Source of the DNA: Clostridiales bacterium
GTDB lineage: Bacteria; Bacillota; Desulfitobacteriia; Desulfitobacteriales; Desulfitobacteriaceae
Length of the DNA stretch: 6,179 bases
Direction: 5' to 3'
Assembly (NCBI GenBank): GCA_027357125.1
Contig: DAHVVW010000133.1
Span: 1 to 6,179 of the forward strand
In this document: in pieces, positions 1-6,067 of the stretch
Layout of the letters: every line of letters starts with the position of its first letter
Position numbering within the stretch: the stretch's first letter is position 1
The notes under the pieces: model-generated
Seen by the model: the letters and a program-made list of their open reading frames with translations, nothing else
Told to the model about the DNA's origin: nothing
Database searches by the model: none
Program-made: the position numbers and the translations under genes

Positions 1-11
1 TCCCCTTTTTT

Positions 12-1793
12 ATGCAACTGTTTTCAGCCCCTAGCCATGAAAGATACCGGGTGGTAACAAATTATGAACTGGAAAAAAAGCTCAAACAATACGAAACCTT
101 GATTGAACAGTTTAGAAAGGCGGTACGCCTTTTCCCTCATGTATTTGCCTTTTTCGATACTGAAGGGGTTCTATTGGAACTGTGGGATAATAAACTAGAA
201 GACAGTAAAGATGCTCTTCAACTACAACCGGGTGTCTATTGGACCTCTCCACCATTTAAGGAATCTGGCATTGGTCTAGCCATAACTGGACATATGACCG
301 CTGTCACCCGGGGAAATGAGCATAAATATCCTGAATTGATGGAATGGATTTCCATCGGCATTCCTGTGAAGGGGAATACTGGAACTCTACAGGGAGTACT
401 AGGTGTCTTTTTGGAAGCAAATAATACCACCTTAGATATAGATATAGATATAGGAGGTTTAATCAGTTTTTTTACCCAAATCGTTGAATGCTCCCTGGAA
501 ATCGTGGACAAATCCAGTACAGAAACAGATAAGGGCAGGCTCCTAAGCGACATTACGAGTTTTCTTCCGGAAAGTCTGTTTGTCCTCAAAGGGAATGAAG
601 TTGTTTTTACTAACGAAATGGGGCAGCAGCTCCTAACAAAGTACGATTTTATCAGGACAGTTTTAAAAGACCTTAACGGTCAAAGCTCCCTAGACAAGGA
701 GATGTTCTTAAGGCGAAGGATTGCGGACCTTATTTTTGAGTTGCGTGTACTTATCTCCGAGCCATATTTCTATGTTTACATGAAACAATATTCTAATGAA
801 GCTGCGCATATCCTTTTTAAGGATAAACGGAATATTGAGACCAAAGATATAATTGGTTCAAACGAAAGGTTCCTACGGGCGGTTAACCTGGCAAAATCCG
901 CGGCAAAAATGAATGCTAACGTGTTAATACTTGGCGAAAGCGGAACAGGAAAGGAGCTTTTTGCAAGAGCTATTCACAATGAAAGCGCCAGGAGAAACAA
1001 ACCTTTCGTAGCCCTTAATTGTGCGGCCATTCCCCGGGATTTAATTAATGCCGAATTGTTCGGATATGTAGACGGAGCTTTTACAGGCGCTAAGAAAGGG
1101 GGTAGTCCCGGCAAGTTTGAGGTGGCAAACGGGGGAACCTTATTCCTTGATGAAATTGGCGACATGCCTTTAGAATTACAATCAACACTTTTGCGTGTCT
1201 TACAAGAACGTGAAGTAGTCCGGGTGGGAGGATATGAACCAATTCCAATTGATGTACGGATTATCGCCGCTACCAATACAAACATATTTGAAGAAATAGC
1301 TTATAAAGGTTCATTCCGAGGTGACCTGTATTACCGGCTTAATGTTTTTACAATTGAAGTCATTCCTTTGCGGGAACGGATCGATGATATCCCTGAACTG
1401 GTGGAAAACTTTCTCGCGGAGTTAAATGCGACCTCAGGATCACTTCCCAAAGTTATCGAGGAAGGGGCAATAAAAATTCTTTCAAAACACAACTGGCCCG
1501 GAAATGTACGCGAACTGAGGAATGTCGTGGAGCGGGCTTTTTATGTGGCCGAAAACTCTCCTGTAATTACTATCAGGCACCTGCCGGATTATGTAATGTA
1601 CCAGTATGACGTGACACTTAGTAAAAGCTATACTCCTGCCTTTAAGATTAAAAGCCTGGGGGAACCTGAAGAAAGAAGATATCTGGTTGAAACGCTGGCT
1701 CAATTTCGTGGGAACATAAGCAAAACAGCAAAACATTTGGGCATTTCCCGCACCACTCTCTACAATAAGATAAAAGAATATCATCTGAAATGA
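12..1793 (+). CDS. Sigma-54-dependent transcriptional activator (GAF/PAS-like sensor, AAA+, Fis HTH)
   Basis: A bacterial enhancer-binding protein that would use ATP hydrolysis to open promoters held by sigma-54 RNA polymerase. In the 593-residue reading, residues about 40-165 resemble the AcoR-type GAF sensor (SGIGLAITG, then [11 protein letters not shown] and GVLGVF). Residues about 178-262 look like a PAS domain. The AAA+ domain starts near 279, with Walker A GESGTGKE (308-315), an intact sigma-54-contacting GAFTGA loop (355-360), Walker [10 protein letters not shown] (376-384) and the RGDLYYRL segment (436-443). A Fis-type helix-turn-helix lies at about 558-590 ([21 protein letters not shown]). 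The architecture is that of a ligand-sensing activator rather than a two-component receiver. The start is uncertain: the 11 bases before this ATG carry no ribosome binding site and no in-frame stop, so the gene may begin upstream of the window. No sigma-54 promoter is visible in the window, so its target is unknown. It converges on the amidase gene. Its DNA looks more AT-rich than its neighbours. Confidence 0.95.
   Translation: MQLFSAPSHERYRVVTNYELEKKLKQYETLIEQFRKAVRLFPHVFAFFDTEGVLLELWDNKLEDSKDALQLQPGVYWTSPPFKESGIGLAITGHMTAVTRGNEHKYPELMEWISIGIPVKGNTGTLQGVLGVFLEANNTTLDIDIDIGGLISFFTQIVECSLEIVDKSSTETDKGRLLSDITSFLPESLFVLKGNEVVFTNEMGQQLLTKYDFIRTVLKDLNGQSSLDKEMFLRRRIADLIFELRVLISEPYFYVYMKQYSNEAAHILFKDKRNIETKDIIGSNERFLRAVNLAKSAAKMNANVLILGESGTGKELFARAIHNESARRNKPFVALNCAAIPRDLINAELFGYVDGAFTGAKKGGSPGKFEVANGGTLFLDEIGDMPLELQSTLLRVLQEREVVRVGGYEPIPIDVRIIAATNTNIFEEIAYKGSFRGDLYYRLNVFTIEVIPLRERIDDIPELVENFLAELNATSGSLPKVIEEGAIKILSKHNWPGNVRELRNVVERAFYVAENSPVITIRHLPDYVMYQYDVTLSKSYTPAFKIKSLGEPEERRYLVETLAQFRGNISKTAKHLGISRTTLYNKIKEYHLK
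435..452 (+). repeat. Three tandem GATATA hexamers inside the regulator gene
   Basis: Three perfect copies of GATATA (435-440, 441-446, 447-452) encode an Asp-Ile run at about residues 142-147, in the segment joining the GAF-like domain to what follows. Gain or loss of one unit would add or remove two residues without shifting the frame. Whether it varies between strains cannot be seen here. Confidence 0.8.
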
Positions 1794-1808
1794 TTCTAGA
1801 GTGGGCAC

Positions 1809-1832
1809 AAAAAAACCATCCCCGAAAGGATG
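1809..1832 (-). terminator. Rho-independent terminator of the amidase gene
   Basis: Read on the minus strand, a 6-bp stem CATCCT/GGGATG (one U-G pair) closes a UUCG tetraloop at 1832-1817. One G follows, then seven T residues (1815-1809). It lies about 50 bases past the amidase stop codon. The plus-strand side of the hairpin has no T run, so it should not terminate the convergent regulator gene efficiently. Confidence 0.85.
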
Positions 1833-1847
1833 ATTCAATGATTCAAT
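1832..1847. repeat. Short tandem repeat, GATTCAAT twice
   Basis: Two adjacent copies of the octamer GATTCAAT lie in the intergenic region between the two convergent stop codons, touching the base of the amidase terminator hairpin. It is probably slippage in unconstrained sequence; no function is claimed. Confidence 0.6.
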
Positions 1848-1883
1848 GGATGACTTAATGGCTTGATTCTTGACAGTACCTGA

Positions 1884-3182
1884 TCAAGCATCGGTTGACG
1901 GATACTGTTCATGATAAAGTTCGAGGAGCCCGCGCTGTTTCAGGATGCCGGCCGGAGTGAGCATGGTTACCTGTACAACGCCCGGCAAGCGGCCGATTTC
2001 GATATCCCCGGTAATGGTGGCTCTGTTTTTCACTTCAGCCAGAGGCAGACCCGTGAGAGCAGCCATTCTCTCGAGACCGTTGGCTGTGGCTTTGTTAAGA
2101 TCCGCTCCGGAACCGACGACTTGGACCGGGTACATCTCGGTCTCCACCTGGAAACCATAACTCCTGGCCAGTTGTTCCGCCTGATGCTTTTCATCTTCCG
2201 TGTAGGGACGAGCCAGATGAGGCAGATCCTCGGAACGGGGAAGGATGACCGGTCCATCGAGTTTTAGCCCCTTAACAACTCGAACTTCCAAAATCACTTC
2301 AGCCGCTACATCGGTCGTATGCCCGGCGATTTCCCCATCCCCCATCATGGCATGGACATCTCCCACATAAATCCCGGCCTGGGGAACCTTGACCGGTACG
2401 ATGAGCATAGCCCCTTCCCGCACTTCGTTGACATCCATATGCCCGTCCGTTCTTTGTCCCAGCTCTTCCTCGCTTACCGCATACTGGTGGGGTGCCCCTA
2501 ACAGGAAACTGCCAAAATCCCCGGCGTTATGGGAAGACGGCAGGGCAACCGCAGGGCAGGATCCTATGTTCCCAACCATGGGCCGCACACGGGTCAGGAT
2601 ACCTGGGATGTCTCCTTTAGCCAAGATATTTGAGGAATACTGGCAGGATTCCGGGGGAATGGCGCTGAATTGATAGGCCTGTTCCGCGATCTCCCGGGCC
2701 TCCTGTGGTGGAACGGTGATCCCAATCGAGCGCTGCTCATTAAATAGCATGGTATAACCATTATCCAAGTGAAACGGCTTTACCGGGGTATGACATTTGG
2801 CACATTTAATGGCGTCTTCCCCGATCCCTTCCAGATAGGTTTTTGGGTTAATCTCGCCGCAGCCGGGACACCGTTTCGCCACGAAAGGATCCCCGATATA
2901 GTTCTCTTCCACAAAATCATCTGTTCCGGACGTGGTAGCCAGGGACAAGACATTGACCTTTTTAATTTTCAAGCAAACTGTGTCTCCTATCTCGGCTCCT
3001 TCAACGGCAATCGGGTGGGTCACCTCATGCCCGCTAGCATAGTCCGGAGTGATCATCGCTCCCCAACATCCCGGCGAAACCCGGGCGACAATGGTCCCTC
3101 CGTCGGATACCGGACCAAGCATTGGCTCTTTAGGGTCTAAGATCCAGGCCATTTTTGAGGTATGAACGATCCGTTTTGACAT
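1884..3182 (-). CDS. Acetamidase/formamidase family protein with a zinc-ribbon-like insert
   Basis: Predicted cytoplasmic amidohydrolase of the FmdA/AmdA family, whose characterised members split short aliphatic amides such as formamide or acetamide into ammonia and the acid. The substrate here is not determinable. The protein has 432 residues, slightly longer than the roughly 400 I recall for classical members. Family features include an early GPVSDGG segment (23-29), GHEVTHP (51-57) and the signature GDVHAMMGDGE (274-284) with acidic and histidine residues D275, H277 and E284. Unusual are two CxxC pairs, C105-x-x-C108 and C127-x-x-C130, spaced like a structural zinc ribbon between the N-terminal and central parts. 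The start is ATG 3182: AAGGAGG at 3197-3191 sits 8 bases before it, whereas an upstream in-frame ATG at 3200 immediately precedes that ribosome binding site. No signal peptide or membrane segment is seen. It appears monocistronic, with its own terminator, and it converges on the sigma-54 activator. A functional link to that activator is unproven. Confidence 0.9.
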   Translation of the reverse strand: MSKRIVHTSKMAWILDPKEPMLGPVSDGGTIVARVSPGCWGAMITPDYASGHEVTHPIAVEGAEIGDTVCLKIKKVNVLSLATTSGTDDFVEENYIGDPFVAKRCPGCGEINPKTYLEGIGEDAIKCAKCHTPVKPFHLDNGYTMLFNEQRSIGITVPPQEAREIAEQAYQFSAIPPESCQYSSNILAKGDIPGILTRVRPMVGNIGSCPAVALPSSHNAGDFGSFLLGAPHQYAVSEEELGQRTDGHMDVNEVREGAMLIVPVKVPQAGIYVGDVHAMMGDGEIAGHTTDVAAEVILEVRVVKGLKLDGPVILPRSEDLPHLARPYTEDEKHQAEQLARSYGFQVETEMYPVQVVGSGADLNKATANGLERMAALTGLPLAEVKNRATITGDIEIGRLPGVVQVTMLTPAGILKQRGLLELYHEQYPSTDA

Positions 3183-3190
3183 CTGGTTTT

Positions 3191-3197
3191 CCTCCTT
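3191..3197 (-). promoter_or_regulatory. Ribosome binding site of the amidase gene
   Basis: AAGGAGG on the minus strand, 8 bases before ATG 3182. It fixes the start at 3182, because the alternative ATG at 3200-3198 lies directly upstream of this site and would place it inside the coding sequence. Confidence 0.9.
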
Positions 3198-3367
3198 CAT
3201 CCGCTTTTAGTTGCTTTACTTGACAAAGTTTCCCTTTTTCAAATTACGGGTATAAATATTCATTATTCCACGTGTATCCTTTTTATCCTTCTGGTGTAAG
3301 CAAAAATTGCATCTCTACCTAAAGTAAAAAGAAAAAATTTGCAACTATTCAAGTACTCGGTTGCCCC
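3198..3367. other. AT-rich gap upstream of the amidase gene
   Basis: This stretch must hold the amidase promoter, but none stands out. The best candidate on the minus strand is an extended -10-like TGGAATAAT at 3270-3262, without a matching -35. A search for the GG-N10-GC core of a sigma-54 promoter on the minus strand found no convincing site, which argues against simple control by the neighbouring activator. No open frame or structured RNA was recognised. Confidence 0.5.
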
Positions 3368-3394
3368 AAAACTAAAAGGGGGTGCGGTGCACCC
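3368..3394 (-). terminator. Probable terminator of the aroF-pheA operon
   Basis: On the minus strand a GC-rich 6-bp stem GGGTGC/GCACCC with a 3-base loop (3394-3380) is followed by CCTTTTAGTTTT (3379-3368). It lies about 80 bases past the pheA stop. The T tract is interrupted, so efficiency may be moderate. Confidence 0.65.
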
Positions 3395-3476
3395 TTGGGA
3401 AGATAATTAGTGAAACCGAGACTTTCTAATTTGAGAAGCATCGTACGACAAGCTATATCTTTGAGTTGACCTGAGG

Positions 3477-4331
3477 TTAACTAAGAGGTGTTTTAGCCAT
3501 GGGGTAAGAACCTAAGACTTTAAGCAACAGTTTTTTATCTTTGAGGATTTGGAGAACTTCCTTCAAGGGTGGGAAGGAAACATGTCCTTCGACATCGATG
3601 AAGAAAATGTATTCTCCGAGTTTTTGCTTGGAGGGGCGGGACTCAATTCGTGTCAAATTGAGGCCGTGCTCAGCAAACTCCTGCAGCACCCGAAAAAGTG
3701 CGCCAGGTGAGTTTTCCGTTGTTATAATTAAAGATGTTTTATCATTGCCTGAGCGGGGAGGGATATCTTGGCCTACTAAGACAAAACGGGTAGCGTTGGC
3801 TGAAGCGTCCTGAATTCCTCTGGCCTGGCAGTGAAGGTTATAAAGGTCGGCGGCTCGTCGCGGGCCGATAGCAGCCCAGTTTTTTTGCGCTTGCGCAACT
3901 TCACGCGCGGCCTCAGCCGTGCTGGCACGGGGTATCTGTTCGGCATGGGGCAGGTGGGATGTAAGAAATTCCCGGCATTGCCCGAGAGCCTGCTCATGTG
4001 AGTAGACGCGGCTTATTTCATCCCAGCCCAAGGGCTGGGATGTCAGCAGGCATTGCGAGACAGGATGGACAAATTCTCCTACGATTAATAAGTTATCTGC
4101 CTGTTTGAGAGTGTCCATGGTAGCTCCTACTTGTCCTTCCAAGGAATTCTCCAGCGGGGCAAACGAGAAAGTTGTTTCCACGCGGGCACAGGCCAGCAAA
4201 ACCTCTCTGATCGAATTATAGGGGCGAAGTTCCCAAGTCGTGGGATGTGCCTGATCCCTGATTTCGAGAAAATTGAGCAGTGCTTCTTCGGAAAAACTTC
4301 CTTGAGGCCCGAGATAACCGATGCTTGGCAT
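3477..4331 (-). CDS. pheA: Prephenate dehydratase with C-terminal ACT domain
   Basis: Converts prephenate to phenylpyruvate, the last step before transamination to phenylalanine; cytoplasmic. The protein has 284 residues, normal for a monofunctional enzyme without a chorismate mutase domain. The catalytic domain spans about 1-190. It opens with GYLGPQGSFSEEAL (5-18) and carries PLENSLEG (59-66), VYSHEQALGQC (109-119) and the catalytic-site TRF motif (181-183, in NATRFVLVG). The ACT domain covers about 197-275, with SPGALF (208-213) and ESRP (230-233), the two motifs that bind Phe in characterised enzymes, so Phe feedback inhibition is expected. The start is ATG 4331, with AAAGGAG 10 bases upstream; a TTG at 4355 in the same frame would put that site inside the gene. 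It follows aroF after 73 bases with no terminator seen between them, so the two are probably co-transcribed. The chorismate mutase activity it lacks is supplied by the aroF product. Confidence 0.96.
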   Translation of the reverse strand: MPSIGYLGPQGSFSEEALLNFLEIRDQAHPTTWELRPYNSIREVLLACARVETTFSFAPLENSLEGQVGATMDTLKQADNLLIVGEFVHPVSQCLLTSQPLGWDEISRVYSHEQALGQCREFLTSHLPHAEQIPRASTAEAAREVAQAQKNWAAIGPRRAADLYNLHCQARGIQDASANATRFVLVGQDIPPRSGNDKTSLIITTENSPGALFRVLQEFAEHGLNLTRIESRPSKQKLGEYIFFIDVEGHVSFPPLKEVLQILKDKKLLLKVLGSYPMAKTPLS

Positions 4332-4341
4332 GGACGTAATA

Positions 4342-4348
4342 CTCCTTT
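4342..4348 (-). promoter_or_regulatory. Ribosome binding site of pheA
   Basis: AAAGGAG on the minus strand, 10 bases before ATG 4331. It decides against the in-frame TTG at 4355, which lies upstream of the site. Confidence 0.85.
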
Positions 4349-4404
4349 CGGGCAAATGTTATTCGTATGAACATCAAGTTGTACGAGCTTAGCGCGTGTT
4401 TGAC

Positions 4405-5520
4405 TTAACGCCCGTAGGCCATGGAGTCCAGCCTGTGGGCTTTGTCCTGCAGCTGGGTTTTGATGGCGTGGTCAAAGATCAGAGCATAGATCTCGCGCAC
4501 CAGGTCTGCAGGGCATTGCAGTTCGGCTGCGATCCGGCCTAAACGCTGAATTATTTCCTGTTCACGGTTGTGGTCCCGAATGCGGTCAGGGCTTTTTTCA
4601 CGGGCAACCAGTTTTACCACGTGCATCCGTTCTGCCAGGAGTTCAATAATCCCGCTGTCGATCGAGTCTATCTTCGAGCGCAAGGAATCTAAGCCGGAGC
4701 CGGTGCCTACCATAGTTCTGCCAACAGAAGCTGCGACTGTGACTAAATCGGCGGCCAATTGTTGTAGTTCTGTTGGAGTCAAGGACTGGACACCATCACT
4801 TTTAGCTTCTTTCGGATGGGGATGCATCTCGACTAGTAGCCAGTCCGCTCCGGCTGCGACGGCAGCCTTAGACAAGGCAGGAACGTACTCTCTGTGCCCG
4901 GCAGCATGGCTGGGGTCAACGATGACCGGGAGATGGGACATTTTCCTGATTACGGCAATGGCACTAAGATCAAAGGTGTTGCGGGTACTGGTTTCAAAAG
5001 TGCGAATCCCACGTTCACACAAAATTACGTTGGGGTTTTCCTCGGCCAGGATATATTCTGCGGCTGAGAGCCATTCTTCAATCGTAGCCGACAGCCCTCT
5101 TTTTAAGATAACCGGTTTTCCTGATTGTCCGGCGAGTTTAAGGAGTTGAAAGTTCTGCATATTGCGGGCACCGATCTGTATGATATCGACATGATTCAGC
5201 ACTTCCTCCAGGCTAGCGGGATCTATTACTTCAGTAACTGTCAACAAGTCATGTTCTTTAGCGGCAGCGGTTAAATGGGTGAGGCCTTCTCGGCCCAGAC
5301 CCTGAAAGGCATAGGGGGAAGTACGGGGTTTATAAACTCCGCCTCGGAGGACAGTGCCCCCGGCCTGTTTCACGGCTGCGGCGGCTTGGTGCATCTGAGG
5401 TCCGGACTCAACGGCGCACGGGCCGGCCATCAGGATAATATCCCGTCCCCCAATATTTGTGTCCCTAACGGCAATCTCAGTTCTTTCAGGTTTGTACCCG
5501 GCTAATGGTAGATTTTGCAT
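4405..5520 (-). CDS. aroF: DAHP synthase (type I-beta) fused to C-terminal chorismate mutase
   Basis: A bifunctional 371-residue cytoplasmic enzyme. Residues about 1-265 form a DAHP synthase, condensing phosphoenolpyruvate with erythrose 4-phosphate to start the shikimate pathway. They show GPCAVES (33-39), RGGVYKPRTSPYAFQG (59-74), ILKRG, CERGIRTFE, DPSHAAGHR (202-210) and EMHPHP (231-236). By family alignment the metal ligands are C35, H205, E231 and D242. The protein begins almost directly at the barrel, so the N-terminal ferredoxin-like regulatory domain of Thermotoga-type enzymes is absent. Residues about 275-358 are an AroQ-type chorismate mutase. R281, R298, K309, D316, R319, E320 and Q356 match the E. 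coli active-site set; the position equivalent to E. coli Ser84 is Ala352. The start is ATG 5520, 9 bases after AGGAGG; an in-frame TTG at 5529 abuts that site and is unlikely. Two T-box units precede it and pheA follows. In characterised fusions the mutase domain also controls the synthase, which would replace the missing regulatory domain (inference). Confidence 0.96.
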   Translation of the reverse strand: MQNLPLAGYKPERTEIAVRDTNIGGRDIILMAGPCAVESGPQMHQAAAAVKQAGGTVLRGGVYKPRTSPYAFQGLGREGLTHLTAAAKEHDLLTVTEVIDPASLEEVLNHVDIIQIGARNMQNFQLLKLAGQSGKPVILKRGLSATIEEWLSAAEYILAEENPNVILCERGIRTFETSTRNTFDLSAIAVIRKMSHLPVIVDPSHAAGHREYVPALSKAAVAAGADWLLVEMHPHPKEAKSDGVQSLTPTELQQLAADLVTVAASVGRTMVGTGSGLDSLRSKIDSIDSGIIELLAERMHVVKLVAREKSPDRIRDHNREQEIIQRLGRIAAELQCPADLVREIYALIFDHAIKTQLQDKAHRLDSMAYGR

Positions 5521-5529
5521 ATGAAGCAA

Positions 5530-5536
5530 CCTCCTT
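5530..5536 (-). promoter_or_regulatory. Ribosome binding site of aroF
   Basis: AAGGAGG on the minus strand, 9 bases before ATG 5520 and 16 bases past the T run of the second T-box terminator. It touches the TTG at 5529 with no spacer, which rules that codon out as a start. Confidence 0.9.
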
Positions 5537-5552
5537 TTATTTTAGCTCAATT

Positions 5553-5604
5553 AAAAAAGTCCACGGCATTAACATCCCTTTAATGGGACGAAAGCCGTGG
5601 ACTT
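5553..5604 (-). terminator. Terminator of the second T-box
   Basis: An 11-bp stem AAGTCCACGGC/GCCGTGGACTT (5604-5594 with 5567-5557) with an inner CGTCCC/GGGATG helix, ending in six T residues (5558-5553). Its 5' arm directly follows the T-box motif, as required for the mutually exclusive antiterminator. Confidence 0.92.
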
Positions 5605-5605
5605 C

Positions 5606-5628
5606 CGCGGTACCACCCAACTTGGCCT
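5606..5628. repeat. T-box core repeat, copy 2
   Basis: A 23-base block matching 5795-5817 at all but one position, offset by 189 bases. It covers the T-box motif and the antiterminator bases before it. Identity beyond the motif itself supports origin by duplication. Confidence 0.8.
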
Positions 5629-5756
5629 CAAATGAGGCCCGCTCGTAAAAAAGGTGCGGGAATCTCAGGTCCCGGCAAGCTTGGCGGCGTCGTTCGGCGC
5701 TATCTGCTGCGACTTGCCGAACTAGGCTTGGCACTATGATTAGGCTGAGCGCAAAT

Positions 5757-5791
5757 AAAAAAACTTCTCATCCCTGCAGGGACGAGAAGTT
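5757..5791 (-). terminator. Terminator of the first T-box
   Basis: A 13-bp stem with one G-U pair: AACTTCTC (5791-5784) pairs with GAGAAGTT (5769-5762), and inside them TCCC/GGGA closes a TGCA loop. The transcript then has a run of seven T residues (5763-5757, overlapping the stem end). This is a strong intrinsic terminator, well upstream of aroF. Confidence 0.93.
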
Positions 5792-5794
5792 ACT

Positions 5795-5817
5795 CGCGTT
5801 ACCACCCAACTTGGCCT
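5795..5817. repeat. T-box core repeat, copy 1
   Basis: Counterpart of 5606-5628, with one mismatch in 23 bases. The terminators that follow also share a GTCCC...GGGAT core, though their outer stems differ. Confidence 0.8.
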
Positions 5818-6038
5818 AAAAGCCCGCTTAACCAGGTACGGGACCGAAATCCGATACCCTCTTCCTTCTAACGGGGAAGGGCCGTCCTAGCCTACTTTTG
5901 TGTTCAGCCGGAAGCTCCGGAGGGAACTTCAGCGGTTACATCCATAGAAGAGCTTTCAGTCAACGACTCTTCCTCCCTGAAAAGCTGCAAGCCACTTACT
6001 TTTCTCCATCATAGCTTTTGAAGATTTAATTATAATGT

Positions 6039-6067
6039 ATTATATTGTATGCAAGACGAAGTGTCAA
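6039..6067 (-). promoter_or_regulatory. Sigma-A promoter of the T-box/aroF/pheA operon
   Basis: On the minus strand, -35 TTGACA (6067-6062) and -10 TATAAT (6044-6039) are both perfect consensus and exactly 17 bases apart. Transcription should start near 6032, about 25 bases before the first T-box Stem I. No operator-like repeat overlaps it, so control appears to lie in the leader RNA. A second TATAAT at 6034-6029 has no -35 at proper spacing. Confidence 0.9.

Larger units (their letters stand above)
5553..5756 (-). ncRNA. Second T-box leader unit, with non-canonical 5' domain
   Basis: Immediately follows the terminator of the first unit. The 3' half is standard. Stem III is CCCGC/GCGGG (5660-5656 with 5641-5637), followed by a GGCCTC/GAGGCC hairpin (5639-5634 with 5629-5624; it shares three G with Stem III, so the two compete or rearrange). 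Then come the T-box motif GGGTGGTACCGCGG (5618-5605) and a terminator. The 5' part is only about 90 bases. On paper it nests CTCAG/CTGAG (5749-5745 with 5668-5664), CAAGC/GCTTG and GTTCGGC/GCCGAAC. I find no AGUA/GAA specifier loop, AG bulge, Stem II, or Phe, Tyr or Trp codon in a specifier position. The T-box motif and Stem III match the first unit closely, suggesting tandem duplication followed by loss or remodelling of Stem I. The gene it controls is aroF, then pheA. The T-box identity is firm; the ligand is unknown. Confidence 0.85.
5757..6032 (-). ncRNA. First T-box leader unit, specifier UUC (Phe)
   Basis: A complete T-box riboswitch of about 275 bases that senses the charging state of a tRNA. 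Stem I runs about 6007-5919. The lower helix is GGAG/CTCC; the specifier loop has AGTA on the 5' side and GAAG then TTC on the 3' side, putting the specifier at 5926-5924. Above it come the helix AGTGG/CCGCT and an apical part with GAAGAG/CTCTTC. Then follow GGAGC, the Stem II element AGTAGG...GACGG (about 5900-5882), the CCCCGTTA...GAGGG of Stem IIA/B, Stem III CCCGT/GCGGG (5842-5838 with 5827-5823) and the T-box motif GGGTGGTAACGCG (5807-5795). UUC is a Phe codon, which fits the aroF-pheA operon. When tRNA-Phe is uncharged its CCA end should stabilise the antiterminator and allow readthrough, so this unit matches supply to Phe demand. The specifier was read by position after GAA-N; a shift of one base would change it. 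Confidence 0.93.

Noticed and set aside
3220..3257. TTGACA and TATAAA on the plus strand as a promoter
   Set aside because: The spacing is about 25 bases, and the next plus-strand sequence is antisense to pheA with no supported gene.
4329..4355. TTG at 4355 as the pheA start
   Set aside because: It would place the AAAGGAG site inside the gene; ATG 4331 is well spaced and directly precedes the conserved GYLGPQGSFSE segment.
4568..5149. Long plus-strand open frame (193 codons) opposite aroF
   Set aside because: Serine-rich shadow translation of the complementary strand of a well conserved gene, with no family resemblance.
5518..5529. TTG at 5529 as the aroF start
   Set aside because: It abuts the AAGGAGG site with no spacer, while ATG 5520 has a 9-base spacer and gives a normal DAHP synthase N-terminus.
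5537..5734. Open frame of 65 codons on the minus strand across the second T-box
   Set aside because: It runs through the T-box motif and terminator stem, has no ribosome binding site or recognisable protein signature, and is explained by the structured leader RNA.
5729..5745. TTGGCAC on the plus strand, resembling a sigma-54 -24 element
   Set aside because: There is no GC at the required spacing for the -12 element, it falls in the T-box RNA region, and no gene follows on the plus strand.
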